A stretch of 64,000 nt of DNA from Clostridium bovifaecis (GTDB lineage: Bacteria > Bacillota > Clostridia > Clostridiales > Clostridiaceae). Positions within the stretch are counted from its first letter, which is position 1; each line of letters begins with the position of its first letter. The stretch spans positions 2,759,249 through 2,823,248 of the forward strand of contig CP046522.1 of the NCBI GenBank assembly GCA_009738435.1, read 5' to 3'. Under the pieces are notes generated by a model. The model ran no database searches, was not told the DNA's origin, and was given only the letters and a program-made list of their open reading frames with translations. Both the position numbers and the translations under genes were made by a program. Positions 51,637 to 61,725 of this stretch are shown here, one piece after another.

Positions 51637-54093
51637 CTACTTAGCTGGCTTAAATCTTTTCAATCTTAAGGCATTTAATAATACTGATACTGAGCTAAAG
51701 CTCATAGCTGCTGCTGCAATAATTGGATTTAATAATGGTCCTCCAAAGATGTATAATATCCCCATAGCTACAGGTATGCCTAAAGTATTGTATCCAAATG
51801 CCCAGAATAAGTTCTCTTTAATATTTAATATAGTTTTTTTGCTCAACTGTATTGCAGTAGGTACATCCATTAAATCACTTCTCATAAGAACTATATCTGC
51901 TGATTCCATAGCAACATCTGTACCTGAACCTATTGCTATACCTATATCTGCTTGTGCTAAGGCTGGAGCATCGTTAATACCATCCCCAACCATTGCAACC
52001 TTTTTACCTTCTGCTTGAAGCTTCTTAACCTCATTTGCCTTATCTTGAGGCAATACTTCTGCTAAAATCCTGTCTATTCCAACCTGCTTAGCTATAGCCT
52101 CAGCGGTTCTTTTATTATCTCCAGTAATCATTGCTACTTCGATGCCCATTTTATGAAGCTGTTCTATAGCCTTCTTACTATTTTCTTTAACAGTATCTGC
52201 AACAGCGATAATTCCTCCAATTTTCCCACCTATCGATACATACATAGGGGTTTTCCCATCCCCTGCAAGCTTATGTGAAATTTCTTCTAGATTTTCTAAG
52301 GATACATTGCTTTCAATCATAAGTTTTCTATTTCCTAACAGGATATCCTTGCCATCTATTTTGACTTCTATGCCATGGCCCGGAATGGCTTTAAAGAAAT
52401 CTAGTTTTTTTAATTCTAATCCTTTTTCTTCAGCTCCCTTTACTATAGCTTCACCTAACGGATGTTCTGATCCTTTTTCCGCTGAAGCTGCCAATTGCAA
52501 TAAATCCTCTTGTGATATATTATTTGTAACAACTACATCTGTAACCTTTGGCTTTCCTTCTGTAATAGTGCCTGTTTTATCAAACACTATAGTCTTTATC
52601 TTATGGGCAGTTTCTAGTGCAACACCACTCTTTATTAAAACACCATATTCTGCTCCCTTACCCGTACCAACCATAATTGCAGTTGGAGTTGCTAGTCCTA
52701 AAGCGCAAGGACAAGCAATAACAAGTACAGAAATGAATATTGTTAAAGCAAATATTCCTGTTTCTCCACCAATAAAGTACCAAGCTAATGCAGAAAGAAC
52801 AGCAATTGATATAACAACTGGGACAAAATAACCTGAAATTATATCTGCCATTTTTGCAATTGGAGCTTTAGAACCTTGGGCATCTTCTACTAACTTTATA
52901 ATTTGGGCAAGAGCTGTATCTTTACCTACTTTTGTTGCTCTATATTTTATAGTACCATTTTTATTGATACTTGCACCTATTATCCTATCTCCAATATTCT
53001 TTTCTACTGGTATACTCTCTCCAGTTAGCATAGATTCGTCTACAGAAGTCGTACCTTCAACTACTTCTCCATCTACAGGCATTTTCTCTCCTGGTTTAAC
53101 TACGAGTACATCCCCAACCTCTACTTCTTCTATAGGAGTTTCTACTTCTTTTCCATTTCTAATGACAATAGCTGTTTTAGGAGCAAGTCCCATCAGCTTT
53201 TTAATAGCTTCTGATGTTTTGCCTTTTGTAACTGCTTCTAAGTATTTACCAAGCGTAATAAGAGTTATAATAACCGCCGCTGATTCGAAGTATAAATCAT
53301 AAGCATAATCTACGTTGCCTAAAAAAATCTGTACTATTGCAAATATTCCATATAAGAATGCTGCTGAAGTACCCATTGCAATTAAAGAATCCATATTAGG
53401 ACTTCTTCTAAATAAGGACTTAAAACCTATTGTGAAAAACTTATAACCGGCTATCATAACAGGGATAACTAGCACTAATTGTATTAACCCAAAATTTCTA
53501 GGATTTTTCATAGGATCTATAATATCTGGTAAATGGAATCCAAAAGGCTCGAAAAACATATGTCCCATAGTTATAACTAATAGAGGTACTGAAAAAACTA
53601 ATGATACAATAAATTTTTTCCATAAAAGCTGTATTTCTTTTTCTTTCCTATCTTTATCTGTATCTACAATAGCTTCTTCTTCTATAGCTTTATATCCAGC
53701 CTTTTCAATTACCTTTTTAATTTCAGAAACTCTAACCTTTGAAGAATCATAGTTAATATTTAGTTTTTCAGTTGCAAAATTTACGTTTGATTCCATAACT
53801 CCATCTAGCTTTTTTGTGACTCTTTCAATATTCTTAGCACAAGCTGCACAGGTCATTCCTTCTATCTTCAATGTCTTTGTGCTAGACTCAATAAGAGCCT
53901 TGTATCCTGCCTTTTCAATGGCAGATTGAATGTCTGAGATTGACACTTTTGTCTCATCAAAATCAATTTTTAATTTTTCTGTAGCAAAGTTTACATTTGC
54001 TTCAGTAACACCTTGAAGTTTTTTAGATGCCCTTTCTACAGCTTTTGCACAGGCTGCACAGGTCATTCCTTCTATTTTAAGACTCTTCTCCAA
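51637..54093 (-). CDS. copA: Copper-exporting P1B-type ATPase CopA
   Basis: The 818-residue pump has two N-terminal metal-binding domains with GMTCAAC (Cys12/15 and Cys82/85), eight membrane helices, the transmembrane [10 protein letters not shown] site, phosphorylation motif [11 protein letters not shown], the HP locus (SEHPLGEA) and hinge [12 protein letters not shown]. It exports Cu(I) from the cytoplasm. It follows csoR and the LDCC peptide gene on the same strand, the typical clostridial copper operon order. Gene intact. Confidence 0.96.
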   Translation of the reverse strand: MEKSLKIEGMTCAACAKAVERASKKLQGVTEANVNFATEKLKIDFDETKVSISDIQSAIEKAGYKALIESSTKTLKIEGMTCAACAKNIERVTKKLDGVMESNVNFATEKLNINYDSSKVRVSEIKKVIEKAGYKAIEEEAIVDTDKDRKEKEIQLLWKKFIVSLVFSVPLLVITMGHMFFEPFGFHLPDIIDPMKNPRNFGLIQLVLVIPVMIAGYKFFTIGFKSLFRRSPNMDSLIAMGTSAAFLYGIFAIVQIFLGNVDYAYDLYFESAAVIITLITLGKYLEAVTKGKTSEAIKKLMGLAPKTAIVIRNGKEVETPIEEVEVGDVLVVKPGEKMPVDGEVVEGTTSVDESMLTGESIPVEKNIGDRIIGASINKNGTIKYRATKVGKDTALAQIIKLVEDAQGSKAPIAKMADIISGYFVPVVISIAVLSALAWYFIGGETGIFALTIFISVLVIACPCALGLATPTAIMVGTGKGAEYGVLIKSGVALETAHKIKTIVFDKTGTITEGKPKVTDVVVTNNISQEDLLQLAASAEKGSEHPLGEAIVKGAEEKGLELKKLDFFKAIPGHGIEVKIDGKDILLGNRKLMIESNVSLENLEEISHKLAGDGKTPMYVSIGGKIGGIIAVADTVKENSKKAIEQLHKMGIEVAMITGDNKRTAEAIAKQVGIDRILAEVLPQDKANEVKKLQAEGKKVAMVGDGINDAPALAQADIGIAIGSGTDVAMESADIVLMRSDLMDVPTAIQLSKKTILNIKENLFWAFGYNTLGIPVAMGILYIFGGPLLNPIIAAAAMSFSSVSVLLNALRLKRFKPAK

Positions 54094-54112
54094 ACCCTAT
54101 CACTCTCTTCCT

Positions 54113-54262
54113 TTACTTATTTTCGTTATTAGTTTTCTTGATTGCATTGTTAGATTTATTTAAATCACAGCAATCCAGCTTACCCTTACCAAAGGATTTT
54201 TCATTTTCCTCTGCCATTTTTTTTATAGAATTCTTAAAATAGTCCTTTAAAAAATTTTTCAT
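54113..54262 (-). CDS. LDCC-motif putative metal-binding peptide
   Basis: A 49-residue peptide starts MKNFLKDYFKNSIKKMAEEN, has FGKGKLDCCDLNK, and ends in a charged tail. The LDCCDLNK motif defines a small clostridial protein family thought to bind metal. GGAGG lies 10 nt before the ATG. It sits between csoR and copA, 19 bp before the latter, so a role in copper binding or buffering is a reasonable inference. Confidence 0.85.
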   Translation of the reverse strand: MKNFLKDYFKNSIKKMAEENEKSFGKGKLDCCDLNKSNNAIKKTNNENK

Positions 54263-54283
54263 AATGCATTTCCTCCTTAAAGT

Positions 54284-54550
54284 TTATTTCTGAATAAGTT
54301 TTTCTAATATACTTATTATCTCATCTATTTTTTCTTCACCACTATCTTGCCTTACAGCATCTTTCACACAGTGATGTATATGCTGTTTTAGAATTAATAT
54401 ATTTGCCTTTTTCAAAAGAGCCTGTGCTGCAATAATCTGATTAGATATATCAACGCAATATCGCTCTTCCTCAATCATTTTTATAATTCCTTCAATTTGG
54501 CCTTTAGCAGTTTTTAATGAGTTCAATGCCTTTTCTTTCTCCTGATTCAT
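54284..54550 (-). CDS. csoR: Copper-sensing repressor CsoR
   Basis: The 88-residue all-helical protein of the CsoR/RcnR family has the Cu(I) ligand set Cys32, His57, Cys61 (ERYCVDI; KQHIHHC). It represses copper genes and leaves DNA when Cu(I) binds. It is the first gene of the operon, and a matching GC-rich operator lies 89 bp upstream (54639-54658). AGGAAAG-type site before the ATG. Confidence 0.93.
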   Translation of the reverse strand: MNQEKEKALNSLKTAKGQIEGIIKMIEEERYCVDISNQIIAAQALLKKANILILKQHIHHCVKDAVRQDSGEEKIDEIISILEKLIQK

Positions 54551-54638
54551 CTCTTTCCTCCTTTCAATACTACTAAGCTACTATAATGCTATAGTCATAT
54601 TGTAAATTGTAAACGAATCAATTATTATAATTTTCACT

Positions 54639-54658
54639 TACCCCACATAGGGGGAGGG
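54639..54658 (-). promoter_or_regulatory. CsoR operator
   Basis: A pseudo-palindrome TACCCCACATAGGGGGAGGG stands out in AT-rich DNA and fits CsoR sites (G/C-rich halves around TATG or ACATA). A TATAAT -10 lies about 15 bp downstream on the minus strand, so the operator overlaps the promoter. Confidence 0.75.
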
Positions 54659-54729
54659 CTAAAATAAAATAAAAAAATATTTCTTTAACTACATGATAAC
54701 TAAATCTTATGAAGATTATATGAAGAAAT

Positions 54730-54762
54730 AAAAAAGGTGTGCAAATCAAGCACACCTTTTTT
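54730..54762. terminator. Rho-independent terminator of topB
   Basis: A 13-bp perfect stem (54730-54742 with 54750-54762), 7-nt loop and A/T-run ends. It is 58 bp after the topB stop and also insulates the csoR promoter. Confidence 0.9.
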
Positions 54763-54820
54763 ATTCCATTCTCTAATGCAATTACCATTTTAAGAATTCT
54801 AAAAGCATTAATAATAAATT

Positions 54821-57005
54821 CTATTCAAATTTAAATTTAGCCAAAGCTTCCGCAAGAGCAGAATTAAATGGTTCATCATTTTTATTTTCTTGCTGCTTTA
54901 GATATTTCTGCACATCCTTTTTACCAACTTTATTGCTTTCCTTTTTCTTTCTTTCATTAAATGACGAAAGCTTTTCTCTATAGCCACAGCCGCATACAAA
55001 GATTTGACCTTCTCCTTCTCCACGAAGTTCTAGTCTCTTATGACATTCAGGACATCTTGCATTAGTAATTTTTGCAACACCTTTTCTATAGCCACATTCC
55101 CTATCTTGACATACAAGCATCTTACCTTTTTTCCCGTTAACTTCAAGCATATATTTGCCACACTCAGGGCATTTTGTTCTTGTAAGGTTGTCATGTCTAA
55201 ATTTTTCTTCGCTACTTTTTATCTCCTGTACTGTTTCTTTTGAGTACTCCTTCATTTCGTTAATAAACTTATTTTTGTTAAGTTCCCCTTTGGATATAGC
55301 AGTAAGCTTTTGCTCCCATTCAGCAGTTAAGGCTGGAGACTTTAATTTCTCTGGCACAAGATCAAGAAGCTGCTTTCCCTTTGATGTTATATATATCCTT
55401 ACCCCTTTTCTCTAACAAGAAAGTATTAAATAATTTTTCTATAATATCAGCCCTTGTAGCTACAGTCCCAAGTCCGCCCGTTTCCCCTATGGTTTTCTTT
55501 AAAGAATTATCTTCAATGTTTATATACTTTACCGGATTTTCCATAGCCGAAAGAAGAGTAGCCTCATTAAAAGGTGCTGGCGGTTTAGTTTCTCCCTTAC
55601 TTTCAACAATACTAGTTATCTTTATAGCGCCTCCTTTGTTTATGCTTGGTAAAAGCTGCTCTTTAATATCTTCATTAGAATCCTCATCAAAGTTATTTTC
55701 ATAAACTTCCTTCCAACCTTGAGCGAGAATAATCTTTCCTTTAGCAATAAAGCTTTCATCACCTATTTTAGCCTTAACTGTAGTTTGTTCGTACTCAAAC
55801 GCTGGATATAAAACAGCTAAAAATCTTTTAACAACTAAGTCATATATTTTTCTTTCCTTATCATTTAGAGAGCTTAAAGAAACTGACTGCTCTGTAGGTA
55901 TTATAGCGTGATGGTCTGATACTTTGTTATTATCTACAAAAGATTTATTGCTCTTTATAGGGTTTCTTAAAACCTTAGAAGCTAATCTTGAATACGGGCC
56001 CACACCGCAGGCTTTAACTCTATCCTTTAAGGTATCTACTATGTCTGAAGAAATATATCTTGAATCTGTTCTTGGATAAGTTAGAATCTTATAATTTTCA
56101 TAAAGCCTTTGCATTATAGATAAGGTTTCCTTCGCTGAATAATTAAATAGTCTATTAGCATCTCTTTGAAGCTCTGTTAAATCATATAACTGAGGAGAAA
56201 AATTCTTTTTGAATGCCTTATCTACTTGTATAACTTCAGCGTTTTTCCCTTTTATAGAAGCAATTATTTTATCACATTTATCCTTATTAAAAGTTTTAAC
56301 ATCCTTAGTTTTACCGTCTTGCCATGCAAGCTTTAATTTATCTGATAAAGCAGTAATACCATAATAGGTTTTTGGTTTAAAATCTCTTATTTCCTCCTCT
56401 CTTTTAGCAATGATGGCAAGAGTCGGAGTTTGAACTCTTCCACAGGAAAGCTGTGCATTGTATTTGCAAGTTAGTGCACGGGTTGCATTAATTCCAACAA
56501 TCCAATCTGCCTCAGCACGAGCGACAGCAGAATGATAAAGATTTTCATACTCTCTACCATCCTTTAACTTATTGAAACCCTCTTTAATAGCTTTATCTGT
56601 AACTGAAGAAATCCAAAGTCGTTTAATAGGCTTTCTTACATGAGCCTTTTCTATTATCCATCTAGCTACAAGTTCGCCTTCACGGCCAGCATCTGTTGCA
56701 ATTACTATATCATTTACATCATTTCTGTTCATTTGATTTTTTACAACATTAAATTGTTTTCCAGTTTGTTTTATTACAACAAGCTTTAGTTTTGATGGCA
56801 GCATTGGCAAATCTTCAATTCTCCATGCCTTGTACCTCTCATCATATGCCTCAGGATCGGCTAGGGTAACCAAATGTCCTAGAGCCCATGTAACTATATA
56901 TTTTTCACCTTCTAAATAACTATTTCCTTTTTTATTACAATTCAAAACTCTTGCTAGATCTCTTCCAACAGAAGGTTTTTCTGCAAGTACCAATGTTTTT
57001 CCCAT
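54821..57005 (-). CDS. topB: DNA topoisomerase III, split by a frameshift
   Basis: Type IA topoisomerases relax and decatenate DNA. The first frame (57005-55362, 547 residues) holds the TOPRIM part (VLAEKPSVGRDLA, ATDAGREGELVAR), the active-site Tyr segment (ILTYPRTDSRYIS) and ends at IYNIKGKAAS. The second (55357-54821) continues KLKSPALTAEWEQKL and the Cys4 zinc ribbons (CPECGKYML, CPECHKRLELRG). Restoring one AT to the (AT)4 run near 55394 gives IYITSKGKQLL and a 728-residue protein, the normal length. A repeat-length error or slippage is likely. Confidence 0.92.
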
Positions 57006-57045
57006 AAGTCTTTAACTTCCCTTCAAAAATTAAGTATAAAATAAA

Positions 57046-57079
57046 AATTTAGAGAGAGAGTGAAAATTCTCTCTAAATT
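57046..57079 (-). terminator. AGAGAG hairpin upstream of topB
   Basis: A 12-bp perfect stem (57046-57057 with 57068-57079). No gene ends just before it on either strand, so it may be a leader structure of topB instead. The rest of 57006-57272 is AT-rich spacer. Confidence 0.4.
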
Positions 57080-57272
57080 GCAGAACTCTATTTATTATAC
57101 CTTTACTAAAGAATAATTAAAAGGTGATTCTTAATTTACATACTCCTCTAGTTCCGAACAGGGGTCAATAATTAGAAATTAGAAGTTGATTTAAGAAAAA
57201 TAGGGTCAGAACATGATTCTTTCATATTATATTAATATATAATATTTTAATGCTCTAGTAGGAGGATAAAAA

Positions 57273-58088
57273 ATGATAAAAATCTCTAATAAGACTATAA
57301 CTGCTGACGATGTTACCAAGGAATATGAACTAAAGCCACTTGAAAAGTCAATTGTTAATACGCTAATTTCTAGCAATCAACGTTATAGGTATGATTCTCT
57401 AAAAGAATTGAAGTTTGAACTAGACTTAAGATTAAATATTATTAGTGCAGCTAGAGATTTAAATAAGAGCAGCTTCAAGTTTAGGACATTCAAGGAATCT
57501 ATGTGCAATCCTGACTTTTGGCTTAGAACTGCTGAAGGAGGGTTTTTACTTAAAGAAGGTGTGGAACCTTATGATGCAATTGAAGACATTTATATAAATA
57601 GTTCACAATATGGCACCGAGTGCGCTACTGCTATCGTTGTGGTATACTATAAAGCTTTAACTAACCTGTTTCCAAGAAAACTTTTTAATAAACTTTTTTC
57701 TGATATACAATTAATGGATTGGAAGTATCTAGATGATGATCTCGGAGTTGGTACCTTCATGAATTCAGGGGACTATTTTCCTGGTGATTGTAGATATTTT
57801 AAAAATCCTGATGTTAATCCAGAAACTCCAGAATGGCAGGGAGAAAACGTTATTGACCTTGGCGATGGAACCTATTATGGTCATGGCATGGGTATAAAAA
57901 CTGGAGAAGGAGTAATTAAAGAGTTAAATAAAAATCGAAAGGAAAGCTCTACAAAGTCAGCTTACTTAATGGATTCTGCAACTCGCTTAGATTTTAAGTA
58001 TCTTGCAAAAGAATATCTTAAATTTAATTCTAGATTTATAATGCCAAGATACTATCCTTTTGCAGATAACTTTTTATCTATAAACTAA
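57273..58088 (+). CDS. tgl: Spore-coat protein-glutamine gamma-glutamyltransferase (transglutaminase)
   Basis: The 271-residue protein matches the small Tgl enzyme that cross-links coat proteins in Bacillus spores by joining Gln and Lys side chains. Family motifs: LKFELDLRLNIISAA, TECATAIVVVYYKAL with catalytic Cys117, FPGDCRYFKNPD, WQGENVIDLG with a conserved Glu and YYGHGMGI with His204, then SAYLMDSATRLD. It is slightly longer than the Bacillus protein (about 245). AGGAGG is 8 nt before the ATG. It implies a spore former; expression is probably in the mother cell. Confidence 0.9.
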   Translation: MIKISNKTITADDVTKEYELKPLEKSIVNTLISSNQRYRYDSLKELKFELDLRLNIISAARDLNKSSFKFRTFKESMCNPDFWLRTAEGGFLLKEGVEPYDAIEDIYINSSQYGTECATAIVVVYYKALTNLFPRKLFNKLFSDIQLMDWKYLDDDLGVGTFMNSGDYFPGDCRYFKNPDVNPETPEWQGENVIDLGDGTYYGHGMGIKTGEGVIKELNKNRKESSTKSAYLMDSATRLDFKYLAKEYLKFNSRFIMPRYYPFADNFLSIN

Positions 58089-58133
58089 GTAGATTTGTAA
58101 ATTCTAACTAACCTTTTTAGTCAAATTGAAGGT

Positions 58134-58163
58134 GGGAGTAAGATAACCCACTATCTTATTCCC
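58134..58163 (+). terminator. Hairpin after tgl
   Basis: A 12-bp stem with one G-U pair (58134-58145 with 58152-58163), 46 bp past the stop. The U-tract is poor. Confidence 0.55.
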
Positions 58164-58346
58164 GTTAAGTGTATGATCCCATAAATGGAAATCTACTGAA
58201 ATCATTCATCGATAAAGTTAATTATTTTTAATAAGATATCAATTTTACTTAAATTAATATAAAATTAATTATATACATATAATTTCATAAGTAGGTATAA
58301 AATATTATCATGTGTTACTTACCAAAATAAAGAAGGGAGTGTCTGA

Positions 58347-59290
58347 ATGAAGTCCTTTGTCTTAAGATTATTTAATAGAACTATAGGTCTTTTATATATT
58401 GTATCAGGATTATGTCTAATTAAGCTATCTATTAGTCGTAATCTATCTCCCGATGCTCTGTGGATGGTTATTCCCCTATCTCTTATATTAATAGGCTTAA
58501 CTGTTTTTGTCTCCGGCAAAACGCCAGGCGAAATTGTAAGTATACTTAAGGATTTTTATAAAGATAAAAGAATTAGAGCAGCAAATAAAAAATAGATAAG
58601 CAAGTTAAATATGCTCTTCAATATTTAGATAAAGAAAAATTTAAAGTTATTGAGGATATTAGTTTAAAAGTAGATAACTTAGAACAACATTTTAATCACA
58701 TAGTAATTAGCCCTAATGCTATATTTAATATTGAGGTTAAAACCTTATCTAATCCTATATTTGTTGATTCTATAGAAAATTGTATTAAAGACAATATGAA
58801 TGAAGAAACTAGAGTTAGTAGCCTTGATTTACAATGTAGAAATTATAAAAAGGTATTAGAAAAAATCATTAATTATAAATATCCAGTTATTGACGTAATT
58901 GTAATCAAAAATGATGTGTGTAACTCATCAAGGAATACTGATATCTCAGTTAAAGTTATTAGTCATAATAGTTTAATTGATTTTATTGAAAATTATTCAG
59001 GTGAGCAAAGTATAGATGATATAGCTAAAATAAAAAATATATTATTTTCCCACAAAATTCACAGCAAAGAAAAAGATAATTTCATAAGCGAATTCTACAG
59101 CTTTAAATTTGAAAAGGAAAACTTCCTGTTTTTAATCATAGGAACAATGTTTCTTGCAGTTTGCATGAGAGGAATGGTTAATCTTCAGAAAAGGAACGAC
59201 TATATAAAGTCGATTAAAGTTCAGTGCCAAGATGGCAACCTCGTTAATGAGGAAAATTTAATAATGCAAGAAGATAATAAAGAAATATAA
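58347..59290 (+). CDS. Membrane-anchored NERD-domain protein, split by a one-base frameshift
   Basis: An 82-residue frame with two membrane helices ends at ANKK followed by a stop. One extra A in the six-A run at about 58590 joins it to KIDKQVKYALQYLDKEKFKV, then NHIVISPNAIFNIEVK, which is a nuclease-related (NERD) domain. It then runs into the frame at 58796-59290, ending with another hydrophobic helix (ENFLFLIIGTMFLAVCM). The joined protein is 314 residues. NERD domains have a nuclease-like fold with the D-x(n)-E-x-K pattern, but the function is unknown. AAGGGAG precedes the ATG. Note that 58596-58795 is coding although it has no start codon. Confidence 0.65.
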
Positions 59291-59321
59291 TTATATAAAA
59301 AAACTCAAGTTCAACTTATAA

Positions 59322-59353
59322 AAAAGCCCCAGTAAATATTTGCTGGAGCTTTT
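59322..59353. terminator. Bidirectional terminator between the NERD gene and the flavin reductase gene
   Basis: Two 16-nt arms (59322-59337, 59338-59353) pair with two G-U and have A/T-run ends, between convergent genes. Confidence 0.8.
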
Positions 59354-59360
59354 CTATCAA

Positions 59361-59864
59361 CTATTTATTCATATAGCAAGCTACAATTTTACCAAAATAC
59401 ATGGTATGGTAATCTTTATCTGGATAGCAATTCTTATCTAAATCTTCATCTAATAAGCCTGGATCCATATCTTGCTTATATATTATTTTACATTCATATA
59501 TAAGTCCGCAGTTTGCTATAACCGGAGTGCTTACTTCTTTACCGCCCTCTGACTTTAAGTCACATTCTTGAAATTTATTAAAATCTCTTCCTGACTTTGT
59601 ACCACAAAATGCTAAACTTTTCTTTAATTCCTCTTCAAAAGGTATGCTTATTGTAAATTCTGTAGCATTTTCTATGAGATTATGTGTATACCTTGATTTT
59701 CTAACAAGTACAGCGAAAACAGGTATTCTCCATTGAAAACCTACACTTCCCCAACCTATGGTCATAGTATTTAATATATCTCCATCTTTTACAGTGAGAA
59801 AGGCTCCTCTTTTTTGCAATAACTCAATCCCCTTTTCAAGGTTTTCTGTATAATTTAAGTCCAT
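59361..59864 (-). CDS. Flavin reductase-like / flavoredoxin family protein
   Basis: The 167-residue split-barrel protein binds FMN. Landmarks are GAFLTVKDGDILNTMTIGWG, VFAVLVRKSRYTHNLIE, EFTISIP, CGTKSGRDFNKFQ and the C-terminal YHTMYFGKIVACY. The family transfers electrons between flavin and other proteins in anaerobes. It is the last gene of the hydroxy-acid operon, 15 bp after the aldolase gene. Its link to that pathway is unclear. Confidence 0.87.
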   Translation of the reverse strand: MDLNYTENLEKGIELLQKRGAFLTVKDGDILNTMTIGWGSVGFQWRIPVFAVLVRKSRYTHNLIENATEFTISIPFEEELKKSLAFCGTKSGRDFNKFQECDLKSEGGKEVSTPVIANCGLIYECKIIYKQDMDPGLLDEDLDKNCYPDKDYHTMYFGKIVACYMNK

Positions 59865-59879
59865 GAGAATTTCACCTTC

Positions 59880-60773
59880 TTAGATTAAGTTTAGATTTTC
59901 CATTAGCGCCTTAACCTTAGCTGTCTCTTCTTCATTAGCTTGAATAAATGGAACAGTACAATAATCTTCCATCTTAATTCCTCTAAACATCATTGCCTTC
60001 TTAACGATAGGAATGAATACTTTTGCGGTATCATAAATTGCCATCAATGCATTAATAGTCTTTTGCATTTCAGCAACCTTATCAAAGTCTTTATCGTTAA
60101 CAGCTTTTACAGCTGCAGCGCATGCTTCTGGTGCAAAGTTAGAAATACCTCCAATGCATCCAGCTCCACCACTAAGAATATTATGTGCAAAATTTTCATC
60201 GAATCCAGAATAAACCTCAAATTCTGGGAACTCTTCACTCATTGTTTCAATAAGCGCTCTTGTATGTCCCATTTCTGTAACTGTATCTTTATATCCCACA
60301 ATATTCTTGTGCTTTCTTGCTAAATTCAAAGTTACTTCTGGAGTTAAGTCGTACCCAGTTCTTGCTGGGAAATTATATAGATAGATATCTGCTTTTGTTC
60401 CCTCTGCTACTTTATCGTAGAAAACTTCAATACTTTCATTAGATAGCGCAAAATAATATGGACTGATAACCATAACAGCATCCGCTCCAACCTCATGAGC
60501 ATAATTTGATAGCTCTACTGTTTCGTCAGCAGACATACAGCTTGTACCAATGAAAACTTTAATTCTTTTATTAACATACTCTACTGCAAGCCTAATTAGT
60601 TCCTTTTTTTGCTCCATAGTCATTGTAAAGAACTCACCTGTACTGCCCATTACAACTATACCATCTACTCCACCTTTAATTAAGAAATCATAGATATTTT
60701 TATTTGCTTCATAATCAAGATTTCCATCTTTATCAAATGCAGTAACTACTGGTGTCAACCACTTTCCTATCAT
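59880..60773 (-). CDS. DapA/NAL-superfamily aldolase or dehydratase
   Basis: The 297-residue TIM-barrel protein has GSTGEFFTMT, the proton-relay Tyr in YLYNFPARTGYDL, the Schiff-base Lys in VGYKDTVTEMG, and GGAGCIGGISNFAPE. This superfamily includes dihydrodipicolinate synthase, but the context of UxaA-type dehydratase and FAH-family genes favours a 2-keto-3-deoxy acid aldolase or a 5-dehydro-4-deoxyglucarate dehydratase-like enzyme. The exact reaction cannot be assigned. AGAGGAG precedes the ATG. Confidence 0.9.
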   Translation of the reverse strand: MIGKWLTPVVTAFDKDGNLDYEANKNIYDFLIKGGVDGIVVMGSTGEFFTMTMEQKKELIRLAVEYVNKRIKVFIGTSCMSADETVELSNYAHEVGADAVMVISPYYFALSNESIEVFYDKVAEGTKADIYLYNFPARTGYDLTPEVTLNLARKHKNIVGYKDTVTEMGHTRALIETMSEEFPEFEVYSGFDENFAHNILSGGAGCIGGISNFAPEACAAAVKAVNDKDFDKVAEMQKTINALMAIYDTAKVFIPIVKKAMMFRGIKMEDYCTVPFIQANEEETAKVKALMENLNLI

Positions 60774-60803
60774 AATTTATACACTCCTCTTATTATACTT
60801 TAA

Positions 60804-61700
60804 TTATTCTATAGTATTTCTCAATATACCGATGTTTTCAATTTCACACTCTACTACATCCCCAGATTTCATATAACGTGGTGGATTAAATCCCATTCCA
60901 ACACCTGACGGAGTACCTGTAGCGATTATATCCCCTGGTTCTAAAGTCATTCCATTAGAAATTTCAGCAATTATACTAGGGATATCTGTTAAAAAGCGCT
61001 TAGTATTAGAATTTTGTCTTAACTCTCCATTCACTCTACTGTATACATTCAGTTCAACCGGAAATGGTATTTCACCTTTATGTACTACAACAGGTCCCAA
61101 TGATGTAAATGTATCTAAACTCTTGCCCCTATACCATTGAAGATGCTGCTGTTGCAGCGCTCTTGCGGAAATATCATTCATTATTGTATAACCAAAGATG
61201 TAGTCTTCAGCCTTCTCCTTAGGAATATTAACACCTTTAGTTCCAATAATAACTGCCAACTCAACTTCATAATCCAACTGATCATTGATATCAGCATGAC
61301 TTACTATAGTATCCTCTGGACCGATAGCTTCAGTAACTCTTTTTGAGAAGTAAACAGTCTTCTTAGGTTCTATAAAATTGTCATCAAAGCTCTCTCTCGT
61401 CTCTTCCAAATGTTCTTGATAGTTTACACCCACACAAACAATATCATGGATTGGTTTTTTAATTGGCGGGCAAAGCTTAATTTTTTCTATTGGATATGTT
61501 ATAAGCTCCTCTATAGAGTTTTCTAATATAATACTTTTGACTTTTTTAATATCAAATTCTGAAATATTCTTTATTAAGTCAGTCATATCAACAAAATCTT
61601 TATCTAGCCTAAAGCTAGACAGTTCTATCGCTAAACTACCATCCTTGGAAAGAACTCCTAATTTTTCTTTCTCTGATTCTCTAAAAGATATGAATTTCAT
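60804..61700 (-). CDS. Fumarylacetoacetate hydrolase-family protein
   Basis: The 298-residue enzyme has the FAH fold with metal site residues in DYEVELAVIIGTKG and the conserved GYTIMNDISARALQ, KSLDTFTSLGPVVV, MTLEPGDIIATGTPSGVGMG. Members hydrolyse or decarboxylate acylpyruvates or hydrate 2-oxo-enoic acids. Here, between a UxaA-type dehydratase and a DapA-type aldolase, it may act on a 2,4-diketo-3-deoxy acid; this is inference. AGGAG precedes the ATG. Confidence 0.9.
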   Translation of the reverse strand: MKFISFRESEKEKLGVLSKDGSLAIELSSFRLDKDFVDMTDLIKNISEFDIKKVKSIILENSIEELITYPIEKIKLCPPIKKPIHDIVCVGVNYQEHLEETRESFDDNFIEPKKTVYFSKRVTEAIGPEDTIVSHADINDQLDYEVELAVIIGTKGVNIPKEKAEDYIFGYTIMNDISARALQQQHLQWYRGKSLDTFTSLGPVVVHKGEIPFPVELNVYSRVNGELRQNSNTKRFLTDIPSIIAEISNGMTLEPGDIIATGTPSGVGMGFNPPRYMKSGDVVECEIENIGILRNTIE

Positions 61701-61725
61701 TCTTTCTTACTCCTAACAAAATCTA

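Noticed and set aside
51749..53302. Several long plus-strand frames inside copA
   Set aside because: They are antisense to a fully conserved P-type ATPase and have no ribosome sites or family motifs.
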